This document shows positions 7,791 through 14,246 of a stretch of 14,897 bases of DNA, in pieces. The DNA is taken from positions 1 through 14,897 of the forward strand of contig CAZTLE010000098.1 in the NCBI GenBank assembly GCA_964614415.1, read 5' to 3'. The notes below the pieces were generated by a model that was not told the DNA's origin, searched no databases, and saw nothing but the letters and a program-made list of their open reading frames with translations. A program made the translations under genes and the position numbers. Every line of letters starts with the position of its first letter. Position 1 is the first letter of the stretch. Origin of the DNA: CAZTLE01 sp964614415 (GTDB taxonomy: Bacteria > Bacteroidota > Bacteroidia > Flavobacteriales > Flavobacteriaceae).

Positions 7791-7811
7791 AGAAGACCGC
7801 GTTGGTCTTCT
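7791..7811 (+). terminator. Terminator-like hairpin just upstream of the ankyrin promoter
   Basis: AGAAGACC (7791-7798) and GGTCTTCT (7804-7811) form a perfect 8-bp stem with a GCGTT loop, followed on the plus strand by TTCTTG. It ends 3 bases before the TTG upstream box of the ankyrin promoter (7815). It may end leftward-initiated transcripts, end an unannotated small RNA, or be a dyad operator; the sequence cannot decide between these. Confidence 0.45.
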
Positions 7812-7814
7812 TTC

Positions 7815-7846
7815 TTGTAAGCGCGTTGTTCCGTAACCTACTTTTG
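7815..7846 (+). promoter_or_regulatory. Promoter of the ankyrin-repeat gene
   Basis: TTG at 7815-7817, a 21-base spacer and TACTTTTG at 7839-7846 match the Bacteroidota promoter form. Transcription would start near 7853, leaving a leader of about 35 bases before the ATG at 7888, the same geometry as the dnaN promoter. Confidence 0.65.
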
Positions 7847-7887
7847 GAGTGAATTCAAAATAATTCATTAATCAAAAATCGAACATT

Positions 7888-8949
7888 ATGAAAACCATAA
7901 TCAAAGTATTAGTCTTTATCCTCATTGGCACCGTCGGTCATGCCCAGGACTGTGAAGCACTGTTTCGGGCGGTATATAATAATGACGTCAGCCAGGTAGA
8001 AGCACTATTGAACAACCAAAGCGCTAATTGCAGTTTCGATGGTGGATTGCAGCCAAGAACACCTTTGGGAATGGCTGCTAAAAACGGCAACCTGACTATT
8101 GGGAAGCTACTCGTATCGTCGGGGGCCCGTGTTTCGTATCGCCATCCGAATGATGCCAGCGCACTTATGATAGCTGCTCGCGGCGGACACTACGAATTCG
8201 TCAAATTCCTGGTTGAAAAAGGCGCTAATGTAAAGAAGCGAATTAACGGTGACGGGACACCTCTTATTTCTGCCGTGCGTGGTGGTAATGCATCCATTGT
8301 ACGCTTGTTCCTGGAAAAGGGGGCAAATCCCAACAAGGGAGTTGAAGGGGATGGAAATCCCATGATCTGGGCAGGAGATTGTGATGATCCTGAAATTCTA
8401 AGGCTTCTAATCTCGTATTCAGGGGATCCGGACAAAGAAACAGAAGGTGATGGTACGGCACTAATAAGAGCAGTAAGCAATGGCAATGTGGCTCTTGTAA
8501 AGGCCCTTATAGAGTCGGGTGCAGACGTCAACAAAGCAAGTGAGGGTGATGGTACTCCCCTTATAAATGCGGCAGGTGCCGGTAACCTGGCCATCGTTAG
8601 AACTCTCGTTGAAATGGGAGCCGATATTGACAAGTCAAGCGATGGAGATGCCAATCCTTTAATTGCAGCATCAAGAGGCGGGCATTTGGATGTCGTGAGA
8701 TTTCTTGTACAGTCCGGAGCTGATATAAACCTGCATGTACGGGGAGACGAAACACCGCTGATTGGAGCGGCGTGGTCTGGTCACCTGGAAATAGTTAAGT
8801 TCCTTGTAGAACAGGGAGCCGATGTAAATAAAACCGTTCGGGATAGTTTTTCGCTAAGGTCTGAACTCAGAAACCCATTGAAAATGGCAAAGAGAGGCAA
8901 TCACACCGACGTCGTGAATTACCTGATAAGCAAAGGAGCAAGGGAATAG
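7888..8949 (+). CDS. Secreted ankyrin-repeat protein
   Basis: A 353-residue protein with a clear signal peptide (MKTIIKVLVFILIGTVGHAQ, cleavage probably after Gln20), so it should act in the periplasm or outside the cell. The mature part is almost entirely ankyrin repeats. Two degenerate ones are at about 23-50 and 54-88, one at about 89-119, six tightly phased 33-residue repeats cover 121-318, and a capping repeat is at about 329-351. Each phased repeat starts with a GDG-type turn followed by (T/N)PLI, then a helix such as GGNASIVRLFLEKGANPN. Ankyrin repeats bind other proteins; the partner is unknown and no catalytic motif is visible. Repeat 5 departs from consensus (WAGDCDDPEI in place of the usual A..GN..IV). 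The gene has its own promoter, diverges from the LytS kinase gene, and ends in a strong terminator, so it is probably monocistronic. Confidence 0.9.
   Translation: MKTIIKVLVFILIGTVGHAQDCEALFRAVYNNDVSQVEALLNNQSANCSFDGGLQPRTPLGMAAKNGNLTIGKLLVSSGARVSYRHPNDASALMIAARGGHYEFVKFLVEKGANVKKRINGDGTPLISAVRGGNASIVRLFLEKGANPNKGVEGDGNPMIWAGDCDDPEILRLLISYSGDPDKETEGDGTALIRAVSNGNVALVKALIESGADVNKASEGDGTPLINAAGAGNLAIVRTLVEMGADIDKSSDGDANPLIAASRGGHLDVVRFLVQSGADINLHVRGDETPLIGAAWSGHLEIVKFLVEQGADVNKTVRDSFSLRSELRNPLKMAKRGNHTDVVNYLISKGARE
8248..8841 (+). repeat. Six in-phase 99-base coding repeats within the ankyrin gene
   Basis: Residues Gly121, Gly154, Gly187, Gly220, Gly253 and Gly286 each begin a GD(G/A/E)-x-P/A-L/M-I motif at an exact spacing of 33 residues (99 bases). 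This points to tandem duplication of a 99-base unit. The units have diverged in codon use and sequence, so the duplication is not recent. Confidence 0.8.
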
Positions 8950-8989
8950 CTGCGATATTCGGCATATAAACCAACATATTTATTGTGTA

Positions 8990-9013
8990 AAAGTCAGACA
9001 TCCGTCTGACTTT
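8990..9013. terminator. Bidirectional terminator between the ankyrin gene and the export-family gene
   Basis: AAAGTCAGAC (8990-8999) and GTCTGACTTT (9004-9013) make a perfect 10-bp stem with an ATCC loop. The plus strand continues CTTTATTTC and the minus strand reads TTTTACAC after the stem. It lies 40 bases past the ankyrin stop and 49 bases past the stop of the converging gene, so it serves both. Confidence 0.87.
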
Positions 9014-9062
9014 CTTTATTTCAATATTTTTCTGAAAATCGAGATAGCATTGTTGCTCCCAA

Positions 9063-9521
9063 CTAGCCTATCCCTTGTGTGGTAAGAACCGTAGTAGTCC
9101 AAACAATTACCGAAGACAGAAATATTCCGACCACATTGGCCGTAAACGCCTTCTTTCTTTCCATCTTGAATAAATAGCTGGCGATGGTACCGGCGTAGAC
9201 CCCTGTTCCGGGAAGTGGGATCATTACGAAAAACAATAGTCCCCAGAATCCGTATTTCTGGATCTTACCCTTGGATCCCACCTTGGCCCTGCGCGCTACC
9301 CAGAGGGCAGCTTTCTTGTACCAATTCCATCGAAGTAAGTAGTGATTCACTTTTTCCAGAAAAAACAACATGATGGGAAATACCAGAATATTGGCGGCAA
9401 AGCACACTACGAAGACCAGGTAAATATTCAACCCCTGCAACAGGCCATAGGGAATACCTACCTTGGCCTCACCAAAGGGCGAAATACTCCATAACATAGC
9501 AATGATAATATCCTGTATCAA
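9063..9521 (-). CDS. Small multidrug export family (COG2426-like) membrane protein
   Basis: A 152-residue hydrophobic protein. Recognisable features are SPFGEAKVGIPYGLLQGLNIY (14-34), a first span at about 35-55, a basic region WNWYKKAALWVARRAKVGSKGK (66-86), GFWGLLFFVMIPLPGTGVYAGTIASYLF (91-118) and a final span at about 128-148. The order and the PLPGTGVYAG motif fit the family named small multidrug export protein, for which direct transport evidence is thin; the name should not be read as proven function. The longest frame starts with TTG (9519-9521), giving MIQDIIIAMLWS; the first ATG is at 9495-9497 (MLWSISPFG). I keep the TTG start because the extra eight residues continue the first hydrophobic helix as in relatives I recall, but this is uncertain. 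Confidence 0.82.
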   Translation of the reverse strand: MIQDIIIAMLWSISPFGEAKVGIPYGLLQGLNIYLVFVVCFAANILVFPIMLFFLEKVNHYLLRWNWYKKAALWVARRAKVGSKGKIQKYGFWGLLFFVMIPLPGTGVYAGTIASYLFKMERKKAFTANVVGIFLSSVIVWTTTVLTTQGIG

Positions 9522-9542
9522 GGGACTTGTTTAAGCGAATTG

Positions 9543-9550
9543 CAAAGGTA
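9543..9550 (-). promoter_or_regulatory. Candidate promoter -7 box for the export-family gene
   Basis: Read on the minus strand, 9550-9543 is TACCTTTG, matching TAnnTTTG. Transcription would start near 9536, 15 bases before the TTG start or about 39 before the ATG at 9497. No convincing upstream TTG was found at 17-23 bases. The surrounding 9522-9715 stretch holds nothing else I recognise. Confidence 0.4.
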
Positions 9551-9715
9551 ATCTTCGTTTCACTTACTAAAGACGAATCAGATCATAAATTATTACTAAT
9601 TCCTGCGGATATCTTCAAATTTGGGACAATCTTGTTCAATAAGTGCTCACTGCGCCCGAAAGATCCGGTAAACCGTAAAGCGTATTTAGAAACTTCTGTT
9701 CAAAGAATTCAACTT

Positions 9716-10426
9716 CTAGAACAAGAACGATGTCACTTTTTCATACCAGTCAAAGTATACCAGTAACGCTCCGGAGGTATCTGTGAAACCATGGGCAAAG
9801 ATGACCACCCATAGATTGTCCCGGTGCCTTAAGAAGATATAGGCAAAGAACAAACCGGCCAGGCCTGTCAGTATGACTCCCGATATTCCCTGATATCCAT
9901 GGGCCAGCGCAAAGAAAGCGGATGAGACAATAACGGCAATGATATCTCCCACTCGCTTTGTATTAAACAGTCTTGAGATATAGTTGATGAGAAACCCTCT
10001 GAAAAACACCTCTTCAAAAAAGGCAGCTGTGATCCAAAGAATACCAATGGTTGTAAGTGTTTCGGAGATATTCCCTTTGAGGTAGTCGAATCGGCTCAAG
10101 TCACGCTCCGAACCGGTTATGTTCTCCAAAAGCGGTTCTATAAGAACCCGGAAAACAAGGAAGATAATAAGCGCATACAGAAACCCGAGCGCTATGGTAC
10201 GAAACCAACTCCCCGGCTTCTTTAAACCGATTCTTTCTCCAGGCGGAGTTCCTTGCAACCACCCTACAAGGAAAATAGATAGAAGTACTATTGCTACGCT
10301 GACAAAGCCTCCGGCATCTCCTGATATAAATAGTAAGGGAATAAAGCCTATTGTGCATACCGCAATAAGGTATACGAATGTCATGATCTTACTTTTACTA
10401 AGATCAGAACCTCTGAAACCTGGCAT
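9716..10426 (-). CDS. CPBP (Abi/CAAX-protease) family intramembrane metalloprotease
   Basis: A 236-residue polytopic protein with spans at about 16-34, 40-57, 77-96, 123-140, 163-178, 182-199 and 205-224. The three CPBP motifs are intact: FFEEVFFRGFL with Glu138, Glu139 and Arg143; SAFFALAHGYQG with His176; and VIFAHGFTDT with His212 and Asp216. These are the proposed metal-binding and catalytic residues of this glutamate-type intramembrane protease family. Known members process prenylated proteins, give bacteriocin immunity or have unknown roles. The ATG at 10424-10426 is used; an alternative Met at residue 15 would leave little N-terminus before the first span. It lies 121 bases downstream of the TIR gene on the same strand, so co-transcription is possible. 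The stop TAG is at 9716-9718. Confidence 0.9.
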   Translation of the reverse strand: MPGFRGSDLSKSKIMTFVYLIAVCTIGFIPLLFISGDAGGFVSVAIVLLSIFLVGWLQGTPPGERIGLKKPGSWFRTIALGFLYALIIFLVFRVLIEPLLENITGSERDLSRFDYLKGNISETLTTIGILWITAAFFEEVFFRGFLINYISRLFNTKRVGDIIAVIVSSAFFALAHGYQGISGVILTGLAGLFFAYIFLRHRDNLWVVIFAHGFTDTSGALLVYFDWYEKVTSFLF

Positions 10427-10547
10427 AATGTGTGTGTTTGGTTAGCTAGTAATCACAATCATCGTAGATCTCAGACCTTCTCAGTTCCGAAATCACCATG
10501 TCTTTTGCAGACCGACATGTAAATCCGACGAACTAAGAAGTATTTTG

Positions 10548-11921
10548 TTACCTGCAGATTCTTCCAAACACTTTTTGGACACGGAAAATCCTGTCGGCCG
10601 CCAGGTCGCCAATCGTGGGATTAGATATCTTTTTTGGATATAGCACAGTAGACGCCGACTCTGCAGGAACAGGGGTTTTATCGGTCGTATATGTCTGCAA
10701 TTGCCTAACCAGATTCTTATAAGTATCACAATCTTTAGATCTAAATGCTGTTTTATGCTTGGAATAAATTGCCTGAACTGTGTTATACAGCTCCTGGGAT
10801 TTTTCGGCTTGCATTCTTTCATTGCCTCCACTTGACGATCCGTTTTGACTTGAGGCTATGCTGGCTAAGCTATCAAGCTCTGTTATTTTTTTCTTGGCTT
10901 CAGATATCCATAATCCTTCAGGGTGTATTTTCATATAGGCCTCATAGGCTCGTTTGGAGTTCAATGATGAAGCCTCTCGCCAGTCATTCGTATCGGTGAT
11001 CTTATCAATGCTGTCTTTCGCGGCTTGATAGTACGTCCCATTGGGATACTTCTTTCGGTATTTTTCGTAGGCCGCAGTTGTATTAAGTGTAGTCGCATTT
11101 TCCCAGGCATCACTTTCGGCATTACCATCACCGCCGAATCCAATGACCTTCCACAATACAAAAATCAAAAGGAGCCCTCCAACGATCATCAACGGCACTT
11201 TGTATTTAGTCATAAACGGAGTTGTGGATCCACTTTCACCCGACTCCTTAACCGGCGTGGGTTCCTGTTTCGGGGGTTTAGGCTTCTCCGGCTCCGGTTC
11301 TTGTATAACCTCGTTTTTGGGACTGTCCTTCTTAGCAATTACAGGCGCCTCTTTCTTTTCGGTTTCTTCTTCTTTGGTAGTTTCAACGGGCGCTACTTTT
11401 TGTTCTTCCTGATCCGACTTCGCCGCGATCGCTTCCTGCTCCCGTTTATTTTTAATAGAAAGAATGACCTTTCGTACACCGGCAGCCACATTGTTGAAGG
11501 CCTTTTCATCGGTTTTCCAATCTCCAATTGGCTTCCCTCCATCGGGCAGTACCTGGAGTTCACTTAGGTTAAAGGTATAGTCCTCCAGATCAAACTTAAT
11601 ATCCCATTGACAATAGTCAATAATTACTGGGATCACAATGGATTTGTCGGCTTTGTGTCTATCAATAGCCGTTTTGAATTCCACATGTTTTATAAACTCG
11701 GAATTCATAAAATCTACACTCACAAGTAGCAGAAAAATGTCAGTTTGATTCAATCGAGAATCAATATGTGGTTTCCATTGTTGTCCAGGTTCGATATGAT
11801 CATCATGCCAGATATATAGATCATAGGCATCCCCGAAAGGTTTCAAATGCCGCAGCAGACCCAGCTTTACATCGTGGTCCTCCCGAGCATAAACAACAAA
11901 CATGTTAATCTTCTCCCCCAT
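10548..11921 (-). CDS. Membrane-anchored TIR-domain protein with C-terminal repeats
   Basis: A 457-residue protein in four parts. (1) N-terminal TIR domain, about 4-155: strand MFVVYAREDHD (7-17), LYIWHDDHIEPGQQWKPHI (35-53), ADKSIVIPVIIDYCQWD (91-107), and VEFKTAI with Glu81 at the position of the catalytic glutamate of NAD-cleaving TIR domains. (2) A low-complexity linker, about 158-236, rich in Glu, Lys and Pro. (3) One hydrophobic span, about 242-260. (4) Two tandem repeats of about 40 residues (272-309 and 313-350) of the pattern W-x-x-A...N...AYE-x-Y...P-x-G...A...I, then a Ser/Gly linker and a helical end with two cysteines (Cys398, Cys456). The likely topology is TIR in the cytoplasm and repeats in the periplasm. 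The role is unknown: bacterial TIR proteins often act in phage defence or NAD metabolism, but nothing here proves either. A CPBP protease gene follows on the same strand. Confidence 0.85.
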   Translation of the reverse strand: MGEKINMFVVYAREDHDVKLGLLRHLKPFGDAYDLYIWHDDHIEPGQQWKPHIDSRLNQTDIFLLLVSVDFMNSEFIKHVEFKTAIDRHKADKSIVIPVIIDYCQWDIKFDLEDYTFNLSELQVLPDGGKPIGDWKTDEKAFNNVAAGVRKVILSIKNKREQEAIAAKSDQEEQKVAPVETTKEEETEKKEAPVIAKKDSPKNEVIQEPEPEKPKPPKQEPTPVKESGESGSTTPFMTKYKVPLMIVGGLLLIFVLWKVIGFGGDGNAESDAWENATTLNTTAAYEKYRKKYPNGTYYQAAKDSIDKITDTNDWREASSLNSKRAYEAYMKIHPEGLWISEAKKKITELDSLASIASSQNGSSSGGNERMQAEKSQELYNTVQAIYSKHKTAFRSKDCDTYKNLVRQLQTYTTDKTPVPAESASTVLYPKKISNPTIGDLAADRIFRVQKVFGRICR

Positions 11922-11980
11922 GTTTTGAATTGATTTCGTCTAAATTACCGATTTGTTTTATAAATATCGATTTTTAGGCA

Positions 11981-12009
11981 ATTAATCAACTTACTTTCAA
12001 TTGATTAAT
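11981..12009. repeat. Inverted repeat between the AraC gene and the TIR gene
   Basis: ATTAATCAA (11981-11989) and TTGATTAAT (12001-12009) are perfect 9-base arms with an 11-base spacer. The dyad is 32 bases past the araC-family stop and about 60-90 bases upstream of the TIR start. It is AT-rich and has no T run after it on the minus strand, so it could be a poor terminator for the AraC gene or an operator for the TIR gene. Confidence 0.45.
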
Positions 12010-12040
12010 GCTCCTATGGTAGGCATTATGAGGGCAGTAT

Positions 12041-12898
12041 CTATCGAAACAACTTCCGATAGGCCGTTGGAGTGCGCCCCATACTCTTCTTAAACTGTTT
12101 GTTGAAATGAGCAATACTCGAAAAGCCGGACTCGTAAGCTATTTGGTAAATTGGCATGGTTGTATGTTGAATCTGATTGCATACATACGACATTCGCAGT
12201 TGAACGATATATTCCCCAACGGTCTTGCCCAAAATCCGTTTAAAAAAGCGACAAAAGGCAGTGGGGTTCATCGCAATTAAGTCGGCCAGTTCTCCGATGG
12301 AAATATCCTGCTTATATCGCTCATGGATATAATTGCAGACTTTTAAAATACGCTTCTCAAGATTTTGAGAAAGTACGGCCTTGTAGTTCAATTCATTAAG
12401 ATAGACTTTACCACTATGCCCGGCCATACCGTTCAATAGGTTCAATAAGTGCAATAGTTTCTCAAATCCGGTGGCTGCGGATATTGCCGATAATGTATCA
12501 ATAAGATCTGTATTCTCAGGACCCTTGAAGAAAATACCCCGTTCCGAACCTTTAAAAAGTGAACGAATTCGGTCGAACTCGATGAAGGTATCCAACTGAT
12601 TGAAGACTTCTATATCAAATTGAATAACAAATACTTCTATCTCTTCAGGCGATGCATTGAAGCCTTCATCCGTAATCCATGAGTGAGGAACATTTGAACC
12701 CACCAATACCAAATCTCCATCGGTAAAGTCTTCGATACTTTCCCCGATTATTCGTTTTCCCCTACCCCGTTTGACATAGCAAATTTCAAGTTCGGGATGG
12801 TAATGCCAATGAAAACCAAATGCATTGGCCTTCACCCAGAAATCAACAAACGAATTCTCCAGAGATCGAGAGGATAATTTTTGAAAATTGGCACGCAT
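12041..12898 (-). CDS. AraC-family transcriptional regulator with N-terminal cupin domain
   Basis: A 285-residue regulator. The N-terminal ligand-binding cupin shows FHWHYHPELEICYVKRGRGKRIIG (29-52), the GDLVLVGSNVPHSW turn (61-74) and a second sheet to about 125. The C-terminal DNA-binding domain (about 183-285) has two helix-turn-helix units: ISIGELADLIAMNPTAFCRFFKRILG (199-224), and MPIYQIAYESGFSSIAHFNKQFKKSMGRTPTAYR (248-281) with the family signature. Such regulators usually sense a small molecule, often a sugar, and activate adjacent uptake and breakdown genes. Here it diverges from a sugar ABC importer across 118 bases, which supports control of that importer. The start ATG at 12896-12898 fits the domain. 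Confidence 0.94.
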   Translation of the reverse strand: MRANFQKLSSRSLENSFVDFWVKANAFGFHWHYHPELEICYVKRGRGKRIIGESIEDFTDGDLVLVGSNVPHSWITDEGFNASPEEIEVFVIQFDIEVFNQLDTFIEFDRIRSLFKGSERGIFFKGPENTDLIDTLSAISAATGFEKLLHLLNLLNGMAGHSGKVYLNELNYKAVLSQNLEKRILKVCNYIHERYKQDISIGELADLIAMNPTAFCRFFKRILGKTVGEYIVQLRMSYVCNQIQHTTMPIYQIAYESGFSSIAHFNKQFKKSMGRTPTAYRKLFR

Positions 12899-12943
12899 AT
12901 AACTCTAAATTAACCAATTTTATCAACCAAGATGTTAAAATAG

Positions 12944-12963
12944 CAAATATTGCATCATATTTG
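12944..12963. promoter_or_regulatory. Candidate operator in the araC / sugar importer divergent region
   Basis: CAAATAT (12944-12950), a 6-base spacer and ATATTTG (12957-12963) form a perfect 7-base inverted repeat. It lies 45 bases upstream of the AraC start and 53 upstream of the binding-protein start, well placed to control both. AraC proteins often bind direct repeats, so a different regulator is also possible. Confidence 0.4.
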
Positions 12964-12999
12964 GCAAAAATCGGAAGAATCATGAGTTGGGTAAATCCC

Positions 13000-13007
13000 T
13001 ACATTTG
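13000..13007 (+). promoter_or_regulatory. Candidate promoter -7 box of the sugar importer operon
   Basis: TACATTTG matches TAnnTTTG. No TTG lies 17-23 bases upstream (the nearest are at 12961-12963 and 12987-12989), which is compatible with a promoter that needs an activator such as the divergent AraC protein. The predicted transcription start, near 13014, is only a few bases before the ATG at 13017. Confidence 0.45.
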
Positions 13008-13016
13008 AAGAGCATT

Positions 13017-14246
13017 ATGAAGATAATGAGATACTTTGCGGCACTACTAAGCATTCTCCTTTGTTTGAATAGTTGTTCAAACGAGTCGCCCGTAGCGCGT
13101 TATACATCCTGGCAATCGAGTCAGACCGAGGAAAAAATAATCCGACAAACACTGGCCGATTTCGAAAAGAAGCATCCGGAAGTCGCTTACCAATTTCAAC
13201 CTATTCCCGGGAACTATACGGAAAAGCTACAACTCATGTTGGGAACCGGTAAGGCTCCTGATCTCTTCTGGCTTAAGGGAGACACTTCTCCGGCCTATAT
13301 GAGTTTTGATGTACTGGAGCCACTCGATTCCCTCATCAATTCAAGTCCCGACTTTGACGTTAACGATTTTTTTCCTGTTTTCAGGGATGCTTTTAAATAC
13401 AAAGGAAAGAACTACGGTGTCAGCAAAGATTTTAATGCATACGTGCTGTTCTACAATAAGGAAATGTTTAGAGAAGCCGGACTCGATACCGTACCCACTA
13501 ACTGGGAAGAGTTTTACGAGTTTTCCAAAAAACTAACCAAAGACCGTGATGGCGATGGTAAGACCGATCAATTTGGGTTTGTAATTGAACCTTCCATCGA
13601 TATAGCCATGCCCTTCGCCTATCAGAACAATGGTGAGATAATCACAGACGACGGACAAATAAAAATCGGAGATGCTGAATTCGTCGAAGCCGTGGAATAT
13701 ATGATGTCTCTTTATCGTGATGGCATTGCCACCAATCCTGCCGATATGGGAGCCGGGTGGATGGGCGATGTATTCTCAAGAGGGCAATGTGCCATGACCA
13801 TTTCCGGAGCCTGGTTGATCCCTTACCTGGCAGACAATGCACCCGATCTTGATTATGGCGTCGTTGAACTTCCGCGTGGGAAACGGCAAGCTACGCTGGC
13901 ATTCTCGGTGGCCATGGTCATACCCAAACAGAGCAAGCACAAAGAAGATGCCTGGAAGCTACTCTCCTATCTGAATGGAAAAGAGGGAATGACCACCTGG
14001 ACACAGAGCGGTATTGCTCTGCCTACGCGACAAAGTGTGGCCGAGGAAAACGGATTTTACAACGACTCCGTATACAGCGTATTTATGCGAAGTGTTGAGT
14101 ACGCGCGGCTTTATAAGGTGAATATGCAGGAGCGATGGTACGATGAAAGTCAGGCGGCTATGCAGGGAATATTTTACAAGAACAAGGACATCGCAACGAC
14201 GCTTAAGGAACTTGCGACAACCCTTGAAAAGTATAAACTCGACTAA
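13017..14246 (+). CDS. Sugar ABC transporter substrate-binding lipoprotein
   Basis: From the ATG at 13017 the protein has 409 residues and begins with a lipoprotein signal peptide (MKIMRYFAALLSILLCLNSC), with Cys20 as the lipidated residue; a second Met at residue 4 is an alternative start. The rest fits the family-1 (MalE/UgpB-like) extracellular solute-binding proteins: TSWQSSQTEEKIIRQTLADFEKKHP near the start, GKAPDLFWLKGD, the YGVSKDFNAYVLFYNKEMFREAGLD hinge segment, the loop DRDGDGKTDQFGF, GQCAMTISGAWL, and AWKLLSYLNGKEGM near the end. It captures a sugar or oligosaccharide and passes it to the permease. The substrate cannot be named. The stop TAA (14244-14246) is followed with no gap by the permease ATG. 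The in-frame upstream TTG at 12987 is rejected because it would put residues before the signal peptide and over the promoter box. Confidence 0.94.
   Translation: MKIMRYFAALLSILLCLNSCSNESPVARYTSWQSSQTEEKIIRQTLADFEKKHPEVAYQFQPIPGNYTEKLQLMLGTGKAPDLFWLKGDTSPAYMSFDVLEPLDSLINSSPDFDVNDFFPVFRDAFKYKGKNYGVSKDFNAYVLFYNKEMFREAGLDTVPTNWEEFYEFSKKLTKDRDGDGKTDQFGFVIEPSIDIAMPFAYQNNGEIITDDGQIKIGDAEFVEAVEYMMSLYRDGIATNPADMGAGWMGDVFSRGQCAMTISGAWLIPYLADNAPDLDYGVVELPRGKRQATLAFSVAMVIPKQSKHKEDAWKLLSYLNGKEGMTTWTQSGIALPTRQSVAEENGFYNDSVYSVFMRSVEYARLYKVNMQERWYDESQAAMQGIFYKNKDIATTLKELATTLEKYKLD

Noticed and set aside
8190..8654. 154-codon open frame antisense to the ankyrin repeats
   Set aside because: Its repetitive sequence simply reflects the 99-base repeat on the other strand.
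9527..9766. 79-codon plus-strand frame between the export-family and CPBP genes
   Set aside because: It starts with TTG, overlaps the CPBP 3' end, has no recognisable domain and no promoter of its own.
11025..11567. 180-codon open frame antisense to the TIR gene
   Set aside because: It mirrors the low-complexity Glu/Lys/Pro linker and the membrane span, giving an artificial Phe/Leu/Arg-rich sequence.
11940..11947. TAATTTAG on the minus strand (also at 12905-12912) as promoter boxes for the TIR and AraC genes
   Set aside because: The last bases differ from TTTG and no correctly spaced TTG lies upstream; too weak to list as promoters.
12987..13016. TTG start giving ten extra residues before the binding-protein signal peptide
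   Set aside because: It overlaps the TACATTTG box and would put residues before a clear lipoprotein signal peptide that starts at 13017.
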